Source of the DNA: Myrica gale | Taxonomy: Eukaryota > Streptophyta > Magnoliopsida > Fagales > Myricaceae | Direction: 5' to 3' | Assembly (NCBI GenBank): GCA_963930655.1 | Contig: OZ005606.1 | Span: 21,430,001 to 21,494,000, forward strand | DNA length: 64,000 bases | Shown here: positions 38,401-49,291 of the stretch, piece by piece | Layout: the number at the start of each line of letters is the position of its first letter | How positions within the stretch are numbered: position 1 is the first letter of the stretch | The notes under the pieces: model-generated | The model's input: the letters and a program-made list of their open reading frames with translations, nothing else | Database searches by the model: none | What the model was told of the DNA's origin: nothing | Position numbers and translations under genes: made by a program

Positions 38401-39861
38401 CAGCTTGAAACTTCAGTCCTTTCTGTATGGTAAGGTTTCTTGAAAGTATTTCACACAAGAACATTTTGGATCTTCTTAAACGAAATTCTTTCTGATCTTC
38501 ATGCACGGGGTAATGATAAGAACTGTTGATTCTAAACCTCACTACAACACGGGGTAATGATCCTTGTTATCTTCTGTGGACAGTCTCACAACCATTGCAA
38601 CACTCTATACAATACCATATGGACTTGGTTCTGCAGCAAGGTTTGATCTTCAATTATACTTGTGTGGGAGTGTGTGTGTGTGCGTGGGTGTGTTCATCAA
38701 AGACATTTATTTATTCGTGTTACTGTTGTCTATTGTAGTCCTAATAATTTCTCCCCTGTTTTCTGGTTTAGTACTAGGGTGTCAAATGAATTAGGAGCTG
38801 GGAACCCACAAGCTGCTCGTGTAGCTCTCTTTGCTGTGTTGTTTCTTGCAGTAGTAGAGACAAGTATAGTGAGCACAATCCTTCTTGCCTGCAGACGTGT
38901 TTTTGGGTACACTTTTAGCAATGAGAAGGAAGTTGTGGACTATGTAACAACCATGGCTCCTCTCATCTCTCTGTCAATTATACTGGACAGCTTACAAGGG
39001 GTGCTCTCAGGTTGAAAAATCTCTCATTTTTGTCAATATAGTCTATCAAGAATATAAGTTTTCTATGTTTTTATCAAAGTTCATTACCTCAGGCATTGCT
39101 AGAGGATCTGGATGGCAGCATATAGGGGCATATGTCAACCTGGGGGCATTCTATCTATGTGGAATTCCGGTTGCTGCAATTCTTGGTTTCTGGACGCCCT
39201 TAAGAGGAAGGGGCCTTTGGATAGGAATACAAATTGGTGCTTTCGTACAGACAGTTCTACTCTCCATTGTAACAAGTTGCACAAACTGGGAAAAACAGGT
39301 CTGTTCCCTTTGTTTATTCTCTTGATGCTTTTGATCTTAATCTAGACTAAGATTCTTATTTGCTTTACTTTGTTTATGAGACACTAGAGAAAAAGAGAAG
39401 AAAGATTGGTATTGCTTGAAAATCATTGTACTCCTAAATGCTTATTAAATTTTCAAATACCTTCCGTTTCCTTCATCATTGTAAATATAACACTCATCCC
39501 AAAAGCTTAAGCAGTTAAGAAGAGGTAGATTTTATTATTTAAATTATATTCTCTAACACATCCATGATAGGAATGGTTCCCCTACATTCTTGTCAATTTA
39601 CCAAAGCACCATTGCAAAGAAAACATCCAAGGAAAATGTAACTGCGATAATAATTGGAGTATGAAATGAACCCCCATTTAGATTGTCACTCAGATTCGAA
39701 GATCTTACATGAGCTTTTTTAGTCATATTCTGCCTTTTTAAGGGGGGGTTTATTCTATGGGGTTTTTGATATTGCAGGCTAGCAAGGCAAGAGAGAGGAT
39801 ATTTGAGGGGAGACTTCCAAAACATAGTGATACGAATGGGCAGAGAATTTTGTCAAGCTGA
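35488..39861 (+). CDS. MATE (DETOXIFICATION) efflux transporter, 498 aa
   Basis: A proton- or sodium-coupled antiporter of the plant MATE family, expected to export or sequester small metabolites; the substrate cannot be told from sequence. Seven exons: 35488-35766, 37721-38265, 38343-38429, 38584-38640, 38772-39010, 39093-39298 and 39778-39861, all with GT-AG sites and compatible phases. Hallmarks: [18 protein letters not shown] with MMVGHLGEL in exon 1; CGQAYGAQQ at residues 104-112; VRYFQTQS and LCFHIPLCW in exon 2; CLEWWSFE across the exon 2/3 junction; [12 protein letters not shown] in exon 5; [15 protein letters not shown] in exon 6. The length fits a 12-helix MATE. The start is the first in-frame ATG; a later ATG at 35518 (MEESLLQK) is a plausible alternative. 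Intron 1 is long (1.95 kb). Confidence 0.95.
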
Positions 39862-41303
39862 AGTGTAAGTTGTAAGGAGAAAGATTTGCTGATATGATTG
39901 ATCTTACTAGCTCTTTTTGGCCTGCCTTCTTTTCCTTTTTGAATTTCTGGGGGAAGCCCCAACTCACTTCAACCTAATAAGGGTGTTACATCGTTGAACC
40001 TGGAGAGATTCTGAAGAAATCTAAGTTTCTGGATTTAAGTTTCAATTACCATTCCTTTCTCTGTGGAGTACGTACAAGTTCCCTTGCAGTTAAGAAAATG
40101 ACCATTCACAACCTGCAAACCAAATTAGTCTGGTTTTTAACCTATATTCTTTGCATGTTGAAGAAAAGAGTGGAACATCCACGAGAAAGTTCGTACTATT
40201 AAGAGATATTAAAGTTCGTTTGGTTTTTAACCAAATTAGATTGATTTGTGAAAATCAATCTCATATTCTCGAGGGTCAATTGTGATATGTTGATGGATAT
40301 GATCGCAATTTATGAAATTTCTAATTTTTTTTAAGTAAAAGAATATAAAAGAAATAAAAAAAATTCACGATGATTTTATGACTAAGATCTAAGATTACTA
40401 AGGACTCTTAAGGGTTTTAGAAAAACTATACTAATAGCATGCTAAAGTGTTAACCATCAAAACTTTAAAATTAGAAACTCTAGAAAACTGTAAGGGGTGA
40501 ATCCAAAGGAGGTTTGAGCTGCTAAAATGATGAATTCAACAAGTTCCTAGGGATTCACGATTATTGGGTGAAAATTTTAATTCGACACTAACTTTCAAAG
40601 GTTGTAGTTACTTTCTCGTCGGGAGTAGATTGGGTTGCTGAGAGCTAGTTTGATTGGACTCATGGCTGTACTAGAAAACAATGGTGGAAATATGTTTTTG
40701 GCATTGGATGTGTACCTTATTTGGGTGGTTGCACTATTAGTAATGTCCATCTACTTTATAGAAAATTATCAGTAAATTAGAAGACTCGGACTGACATTTT
40801 AAAGGGTGGTACAGAATTGTATCCCATGATGTTAGTCGGTTGGTGCTATAATATAATACATGCTTTTTTCTTTTTCTTTTTGATACATGTGACCTTGGTG
40901 CATGCTGATGTCAATCTGAAGGCATGTGCGCTTGGAGACAAGACCAAATTATGAACAATCATTTTCTTGCTGACCAAACGAAAAGTTGTTTATCATTTTT
41001 TTTTCTTTTGACAGGAGAAGAAAATCCATCCAACTAAACGCACGCCGGCACATACCTCTAGTAATATATGCATGAGAAAGACACATTAATAGTTGTGCTC
41101 TTGCGAAAACCAAAGAGAATATTCCCGATCATATTGTACATCTCGAAATTCTCTGAAACTCTGCAAGTTCTTTAATTACTTCAATAATCTCGTCGGATGG
41201 TATTAATAATAGGACACAAAATTCCCACAATTAGGATAATCACATATTTTCTTTTTCTCACAATCAACAAATTCTAATTTTTCTTGCAACTCAAACTCGC
41301 ATA

Positions 41304-41334
<31 letters not shown>

Positions 41335-42922
41335 TCTTTTCACCAAATTTATTATGCCTTTTCTATTCTTATTGGTTAAAGACTCGCCAAACAGTGAAAA
41401 AAGATTGCTCTCACTGATGTATTATTGTTGTATAATATTTTTTATATCTATATATTTACTTATTGCTTAAAAATAGTCATTACAAACATAAAATTTAGTT
41501 TCTATTTAACCCTTCATATCTATATAATATACTTTTACACTCAACCAAATTGTTGTTTTGTGACTTTTATGTGTGAGGAATTTATGTTCTATGCCCATAA
41601 ATAACAAAAGTAGCCTTGTATTATATATATATAAAGGAATTCCCAAATTACAACCCTCTAAACAAAGTCTTCCGATAGATTCGGTATCATATCCCTGATG
41701 AAAAGATATCATAGGACGCCTTTCATGAATCACAATTTTTAATAAATTCGACATGAAAAGTGAATTTGACAAATCTAAGTTTGAGTCTGACAAATACAAA
41801 ATCGCATATATATATCAATAGAAAAATTAAATTGTGCTTTTGTCTTATGTGAATATGCTTTTTTTTCTTATTTAATTATTAGTGATAATATCTGAAACTC
41901 ACCCCTTAAGGAAAAAGTTGGAGCTCCCCCATGCTAAAAGGTCTCTTTAATTAGATCTAATTGCTTAAAAAGAAAAAAGGAGGATATCCTTGGAGAATTT
42001 AACTCATTTTTTTAACCACCAAGAAATGGTTACAACCGAGCAAATCAGTGCTGATATCAAAACGTGACAACAGATTAAAAGGATAAATTATTTATATCCT
42101 CTAATTAGTCTTGACACTTTACACTATTATCTATTATTTTTACCACATTATACTCACTAACTATTTACTTTAGATATTTTGTACCTTCAGTTAAAAGTTT
42201 CAGTCAATTTAGACGGAAATTTATTTTTAATTCTTAAAATTACGATTTTATCTTTACAAATGGTCATTTAAAAAAGTTATTTTTTGTTAAAATTAACTAA
42301 AAATTTTAAAGAAGGTAAAATTTCTGTAATTAATAATTGATAGTTGCCATATAACAAAGTAATAAATTGAGATAGAAAATGTCAAAGGCCTGAAATTGTA
42401 AGGTAGAAATTATACTAACGGGAAGATTAAACATAAAGAAACGACAAAAGAAGAGACAAACATGCGTTTATATGAGTCCGGTTATTATACTTTGCCATAG
42501 GGTGCTTAGCGTGTTGAGCGTGGGTGAGGACTACATTTTCAAGATCTAAAGGCTGATAACACGTCACCTTAATTAATGAATTTGACCCGCGAATTTGACT
42601 TGTTTTATTGCTGACCCGCGAATGAGAGCAGGTTAACCGGTATATGAACAGATCGACCTGTTCATGCCGACCTGTTAATGTAGAGTTTGACCTGCTCATG
42701 TAGCAACTGTTCGCTACATGAAGCGGTCGACCGATTCATGTAGCGGTCGACCGGTTGTCCACACTAAAAGACGGATCATTCACAGTTAAACGGGTCGAGA
42801 TTAGGTCAAATTATTTTAATTGAGGTGGCTAAATCTCAATCATTAAAATTTGAAGGGCATATTTTCACCCTTGCTCAGCACTCTCAGCATCCTATGACAA
42901 CGCATGGTAACCGGACTGGCAT
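39862..42922. other. Intergenic between the two intact MATE genes
   Basis: The 3' untranslated region of the first gene is followed by AT-rich DNA. An (AT)n run lies at 41308-41334. The last 300 bp before the second gene contain CGGTCGACCG-type repeats at 42721-42753 and several GACCTGTTCATG / GACCTGCTCATG phrases. A shared repeat (TCCCAAAAGCTTAAGC near 39498) recurs near 59850. No gene was recognised. Confidence 0.5.
41308..41334. repeat. (AT)n microsatellite
   Basis: About 13 uninterrupted TA units. Confidence 0.9.
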
Positions 42923-42934
42923 TTATATATATAT
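42923..42934 (+). promoter_or_regulatory. Candidate TATA box of the second intact MATE gene
   Basis: TTATATATATAT, about 140 bp upstream of the ATG at 43075, consistent with a leader near 110 bases. AT repeats are common nearby, so confidence is moderate. Confidence 0.45.
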
Positions 42935-43074
42935 TGACAACGTAAGTACGTACTACAAACACGGATAAAGATGCCAAAAGGCCCAAGAACTCTCATACGT
43001 GTCTTCCCCTTGGTGCTTTCATTTCCGTGGGGTACCGGTGAGTCTGGAAGTATACAGCCACAGAGAGAGAGAGT

Positions 43075-45365
43075 ATGGAGAAGAGTTTGTTATTGAAAGA
43101 GAAAGACGAGAAGAGAGATCAGGGTTGTTCAGGCATAACATGGAGCGAGTTTGCTCAAGAGGCGAAAAGGGTGGGCTACTTAGCAGGGCCTATGGTGGCT
43201 GTGAATTTATCACAGTATTTTTTGCAAATCATATCCATTATGATGGTTGGCCACCTCGGCGAGCTCTCTCTCTCTAGCACTGCTATTGCCATCTCTCTCG
43301 CTGCCGTCTCCGGCTTCAGTCCTGTAGTAAGTCCTTTTCTTTTGATCTTAGATTATTTTCCTCAATCTCTTTTTTCACTAATTTTCCTGCTCTACAGTGT
43401 ACAAAGTTCCCCTTCCAAAATACAAATGTATACTATTCCAACTCCAGAACGTATTACTCGCAGAAAAGTAACCACAAACCAATGGTCCAGCAATAATTAC
43501 TAATTGGTTTTAGGGGTGCTCGATCTATAGTGATTAACTAACTTGTTTTTTGGAACTTCAACATGCGGAACAGTTTGGAATGTCTAGTGCACTGGAAACC
43601 ATATGTGGGCAAGCTTATGGAGCTCAGCAATATCGGAAAGTAGGAAATCAAACTTATACTGCTATCTTTTCTCTATTTTTGGTTTGTCTCCCTCTGTCTC
43701 TTTTGTGGATCTACATGGGAGAGATACTCGTTTTCATCGGCCAAGATCCTATAATATCACATGAAGCTGGGAAATTCATAATTTGGCTCATTCCTGCACT
43801 CTTCGCTTACGCAACGCTGCAAGTTCTTGTTCGATACTTTCAGACGCAAAGTTTGATCGTTCCCATGCTTGTAAGCTCAAGTGTCACTCTTTGTTTCCAT
43901 ATACCTCTCTGTTGGCTTTTAGTATTCAAGTCCAGTCTAAATCATCTCGGAGGAGCATTAGCAATTGGTATGTCATATTGGTTGAATGTGATTATGCTGG
44001 GACTATACATGAAGTATACTGGTGCCTGTGCAAAAACCAGGGTCCCAATTTCTACGGAGATGTTCCAAGGAATTGGAGAGTTCTTCCGTGTTGCTATCCC
44101 ATCAGCTGTGATGATTTGGTAATCTTTTTGCAAGTCTTTTAATTGGGTCGTACGTAGAAGAACAGTATTGCTTCTTTTTTCTTCTTTTACCAGTATGTTT
44201 CCTCATGTTGGTTGTTTCATAGCCTTGAATGGTGGTCATTTGAGCTGCTGACTTTGCTGTCGGGGCTTTTCCCAAATCCAAAGCTTGAAACTTCAGTCCT
44301 GTCTGTGTGGTAAGTTTCTATTTTTCCTTTTTACATTGGATAATCTTAGCCCCTTTCATTAAAGAACTTCCATAAGGTAATGATCGATCGATATCAATTT
44401 GGCAAATGGGATTTAACTGATTTTTCAACTTTTTCTCAACAGTTTGGCAACTATATCAACACTCTACATGATACCAGATGGACTTGGTGCTGCAGCAAGG
44501 TTTGCACCAATGCACATTCTTAAGTATATGTAGATTTTCACTTGTCGCTGATTGATGTGTATGTAATTGGATCTAAATTTGTCTAATAAAATGTTGCTAA
44601 TTTTGTAATAGCACGAGAGTTTCAAATGAACTAGGAGCAGGGAACCCACAAGCAGCAGGTTTAGCTGTCACTGTTGTGATGTTTATTACAATCACGGAGG
44701 CACTCATAGTAAGCTCAGCCCTCTTTGCCAGCCGACACGTTTTTGGTTACATTTTCAGCAACGAGAAGGAAGTAGTTGACTATGTCACATCTATGGCTCC
44801 TCTGGTATGCCTGTCTGTTTTACTGGACAACTTGCACGGAGTCCTTTCAGGTCAATTAATGTTCTTCCCGATCTTGTCAATACGTAAAGTGACCTCTCAA
44901 GACATGGAAATTAATTTGAGTAGCTCCAATCCACTGCTTTATCAAATCAGGTGTTGCTAGGGGATGTGGGTGGCAGGACTTAGGTGCTTATGTCAATCTC
45001 GGTGCCTACTACATCTGTGGACTTCCAGTTGGTGCTATATTGGGTTTTTGGGTACAGTTGAGAGGAAAAGGCCTTTGGGTTGGAATACTGGTTGGTGCTT
45101 TTGTGCAAGCACTTCTGCTTTCTGTCATAACAAGTTGTACAGACTGGAGAAAACAGGTCTGTCTAATACCCTTCAGTTTTAATCTCTTCAAGCTTTTGAT
45201 CTCATTGGATTTAGTACAAGTGCCATTAAAATGCTACTCTGAAGACCCCAAACCCTATAACAGTCATGACATGATCTTTCTCAAACTATCTTGGTGTTGC
45301 AGGCAAGTAAGGTAAGAGAGAGGATATTTGAGGCAAGATGTTCAGAAGAAAACAGATTAACCTGA
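43075..45365 (+). CDS. MATE (DETOXIFICATION) efflux transporter, 482 aa
   Basis: A tandem paralogue of the 35488 gene on the same strand. Seven exons: 43075-43326, 43574-44118, 44223-44309, 44443-44499, 44612-44850, 44951-45156 and 45303-45365. Exons 2-6 are 545, 87, 57, 239 and 206 nt, exactly the sizes in the first gene; only the first and last exons differ. Intron 1 is 247 bp here against 1.95 kb there. Hallmarks: [13 protein letters not shown] start, [27 protein letters not shown] at residues 95-106, CLEWWSFE across the exon 2/3 junction, [33 protein letters not shown]. The frame is fully open. The substrate is unknown; family members export flavonoids, alkaloids, citrate or xenobiotics. 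Confidence 0.96.
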
Positions 45366-46564
45366 CCGAATTAGTACCTCTCTGACGCGCTAAATTGTCT
45401 TATTAATCCACGATTGTAAGGGGCCATGATATGTCTTCAAACAAATTAATGGGATTAGTAGATTTATAAGTTCAAACTCCTTTTCCCACCTCGACTTCTG
45501 TAAGCATTATTCCATCATGTGTTTACGTAGAGCCGATCTATCGTTTATTGTTTTAATTGTGTACGAGAGAAGCAAAGAGAGCATGTCCATTTGTCATCCT
45601 ATATGTCGGTGCCATGGCTGCAAAGAAGACCATTCATTGTTATGTTGGCACATTAGACCCTCTCTAATTTGCTGCACGAGTTAGATGGTTTAATTGGAAT
45701 GGAAATAAATATAGAATATAGATCATACATCATTCAATACTGTCCGTATTAATTACTAAACAGTGTTAGACTTTTGAATTAGTACGGACAATAAATTAGA
45801 AATGATCTCTCTATGAATTATCAACATAATAAGCCATAGCACGTGTTGTCTATATTTTTTTCTCCCCCGAATATTTCCATATTATACAAGGCTTTACTTT
45901 ATTTACGTTATAGTGCTTCAAGTTATTGTTGCAAAATCTTGCCTTCGACTGCCACTTTTTTATGTACGTAGCCAAACTCAAAGTCAAAGGTCTTGTGAAT
46001 CATGTCTTTTCAGCCTCCACAACTAACCCTTATTACTCATCTAGTTCTCTTAATTTTAATTGTTTTTTTCTTTATTTGAATGTCAAAACTTTACTTACCC
46101 AAAAAAGAAGTCAAAACTTCAGAGAAAAAAAAAACTTGACACCCTCATCCAATCACATGAGGTCCAGAAAATTACCTAAAGAGAAATTATAAGGTCATGA
46201 AAATTTTGATTGAGGTGTTGAAATTGGTGAAAAAAATGAAGAGAGATAATTTAAATGAATTTTTTATATTTATTTGGAGTGAAAAATGATAATTTGAGAA
46301 GGAGAGGAAATTTTGATGAGTTATTTTATTGTAGGGAATATATTGGAGGATCGAATGGTTGGGTGTGAGAAACAAATCTTGTTGCAGTTCTAAGTTTCTC
46401 CCCCACTCACGAGACCCCCAAAAGGCCAAAACCGATCGGAAATGGGCCAAAAAAAAACAAAAGGGTAAAAAGAAACCCCCGATAAAACCCCTAACCATTC
46501 GAGCTCTGGTAACACACCGTCTACTCGGGCTGTCGCCACGGCACCAGTTGCTTCACAGAAAGAG
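45366..46564. other. Intergenic, no gene
   Basis: The 3' flank of the second MATE gene, then AT-rich sequence (46160-46340), then about 100 bp of GC-richer DNA that is probably the leader of the next gene. Nothing else recognised. Confidence 0.5.
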
Positions 46565-47294
46565 ATGGGCAAAGCGGAGAAAGAACAACTAATGCGAACC
46601 TAAAGTTCTCACCTCAACACAATCCATGAAACCTTCCAGGTTTATTAACTTTATTTTTCTTTCTCACCCTTATTGTATATATGTATGTATTTGCATTTGT
46701 GTACGTATATTCATGAATTTTGATTTGTAGTGTGTGTAATGATGCGGTTTTCTTCGTGTGTACACTATGCATGTAGTTGTTGGATCAAAGCACTGCTGCT
46801 TCTCTTGACAAAGTGAGCTGGGAGGAGGTCGTAAAAATGGGTGAAGAAGTCTCCAAACAGGCTACCATATGTATGCTTCTCTTCCTTTCTCCACGGACTT
46901 TTTTCTATCTACTCCCTTGGAATTTGAGCTTTTTTCGTGACCGGAACAGGGGCGGATACACGTCCTTTTGATTTTGGTGGAATGGGTTTGTTAATTTTGG
47001 GGTATATCTTGGACAGCTTTTGTCAATTGGTACTAGTATTGATTTCTCAATTTTTGGTTCTGATTGGCACAACGGATTACGTCTGCGAATATGGATGTTC
47101 CGTGTTTCTTTTCAAGAGTATGAGATTTACAACCCTTCCCAATAGAAAAAGAAAACAAAAGAAAATCTGATAATTTCATGATAAAGTTTCATTCGTATTG
47201 TTAACTCTCTTTGTTTGATATACGGAGGCTAATTGCATTTGTTTGAGTTTCGGTTAATTTCTAAATTTGTTGAAGGGTGTACCACAACTGTTTT

Positions 47295-47489
47295 TTTTTT
47301 CTGACGAGGAAATCCCCCAAAGCCGGACCTTTTTGGCCCAACCCTGAAGTACAAACTCTGGTCCCTGGACCGACCCCACAACCCAGGGAGCGGGTAAGTC
47401 AAGGGCGATAATGGGGGTGTTAGAGCTCGAACTTGAGACATGTTAGAACCCAAGCCGAAGCCTTACCACCACACCAAACCCTTGGGGTA
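47295..47489 (-). mobile_element. tRNA-derived SINE with 19-bp target duplication
   Basis: Read on the minus strand it begins CCCCAAGGGTTTGGTGTGGTGGTAA, with a box-A-like TGGTGTGGTGG, and then a box-B-like AAGTTCGAGCTC about 40 bp later. It ends GGGGGATTTCCTCGTCAG followed by a short A-run. It is flanked by an exact direct repeat GGTGTACCACAACTGTTTT (47276-47294 and 47490-47508), as expected for LINE-mediated insertion. It sits in intron 2 of the cyclin-D1-binding-protein-like gene, opposite to that gene. Confidence 0.92.
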
Positions 47490-49291
47490 GGTGTACCACA
47501 ACTGTTTTAAGCCATTTTAGAGGCTTACACACAATGCGTTCAGCTTTCACGAGGGATACTGTTTAAGGATGTATTTATGTGGCCTATAGTCAAGCAAAGA
47601 GATGCTAAGTGGAGAGTTGGGGGTTGTAAGGGATGAAAAGCAGAAGAGTATAATAAATCATCGGTTGATTGTTTGCTTTTGATGAAAACAATTTGCTATT
47701 AAGGTGATCCTGTTGGTTAGAGGATTTACAGCAGCGAGGTATTTAGTTGGAGTCCTTTGGATTTGAGCTCATTTGAGCGTCTAGTCACCATAATAAGAAC
47801 ATATAACTCTTGGTCAGTATAGAGATTGTTCTTTTTGACTTTCAAATAGTTGGGTACTTTGGATATGAGCTTATTTGACCATCTGGTCAATGTAATAAGA
47901 ACATTTATCTCTTGGTCAGTATTTGGAAGTCAACAAACATTTTCAAATTCTCCTTTTTTCATCGTTTACCATAAATATATTTTGTGTTTCAAGGTTCCAA
48001 ATTCATAAACAAAATGATACAAAGAAAAACTGTCCAGATAGATTTGACTAGTCATCAGCATTGTTTTGAATTAGGAGAGGACATTCCATATGTATGTTTA
48101 CATGTTCTTTGATAGAGGGAGCAATCGATACCTGAAACTATTGTCTTTTTCTTTCTTTTGATGTGGCATTAGGACTCAAGTACTTATTTGATTTTGTATG
48201 TAGCTGGAATGCTTTGGACTGGAGAAACACTGGAAGTTAGAGCACTTGAGGAGAACATGGCAGCATACTTCAATGTGCTGCAGGGTTTCCTTCTGCTTTC
48301 CCTCTGAAGTACTGTGGGTGCAGGGCATACTCTCTCTTCCAGTATACATGCATCTGTGAAGCGAGTTGTTGATTGCAGTTTTAAGTTGTTCACGGAATCT
48401 GTCTCTTCGCACGGTACTCTCTCTCTCTCACTGTGAGGAGCACATGGTCCATTGCAAGACACGAATTTGTTTGACCTCAGAAGTTCATTACATATCTTTA
48501 CTTGACTGCTGCAGGAGCGCAAATCTAGTGTGAGGTTTTCATGGTAGACCTAAAGTGGATGAAATTAGTGGCTGGGTGATGATTATGGACCCCTATAAAA
48601 AAATATCTAAATGTCAGTCGCTTGATAGGAAAAATATCAAAGTCAATGGGCTCCCTTAACATTAAAACCCCAATTCTTCTCCCCCCCCCCTCCTCCTCCC
48701 CTCCCCTCTTCTCTTTTAAAACAATGAATAGAGGAATCTAAATCCAGTAGCAGACAATTGTAAATATTTGAACAGGAAGAACAGTGAAAAAAATAGGGGT
48801 TGCGTTATTCCTAGAGTTGAGCAATTCATATATTTCTCTAAAGTAATATTTGTTGTAATTCTTCAGGAAACTAGAAGAATAACTTTCATATTAGGTTGCA
48901 ATTAGGTGGGAGTCAGCTGTAATTTTTAGAATGATATTTGTAATCTTTGTGGACTCTCATTTATTGCTCTGCTGAAAACTAATTAGCACTAGAGAATAGC
49001 TAATATAGGCCAATATGGCATTTGAGAACAGCGTATCACATTTGGTTTAAGTAATAGAATTCCTGCCCCTAGGCCGTTTCTCTAGGGTTAAAAGGCTGCC
49101 ATGGGTTTTAGTAGAATATCTTGCCTTGTCAGAGCAAGGAGAAAGCATATTCATGCAAACTCACAAGTACAAAATCTTGTTTTACAACCAGTACACTACA
49201 TGTTTGGTGCACAGATTTTTTATATTAAGCTGTAATGTACCCTTCATGAGGTCCACAAAAACTAACTAGTTATGTTTGTCACAAATTTTTT

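Noticed and set aside
46837..46971. Downstream ATG as a new start for the cyclin-D1-binding-protein-like gene
   Set aside because: It would avoid the first stop but still meets the TGA at 48305 in frame, so it does not rescue the gene.
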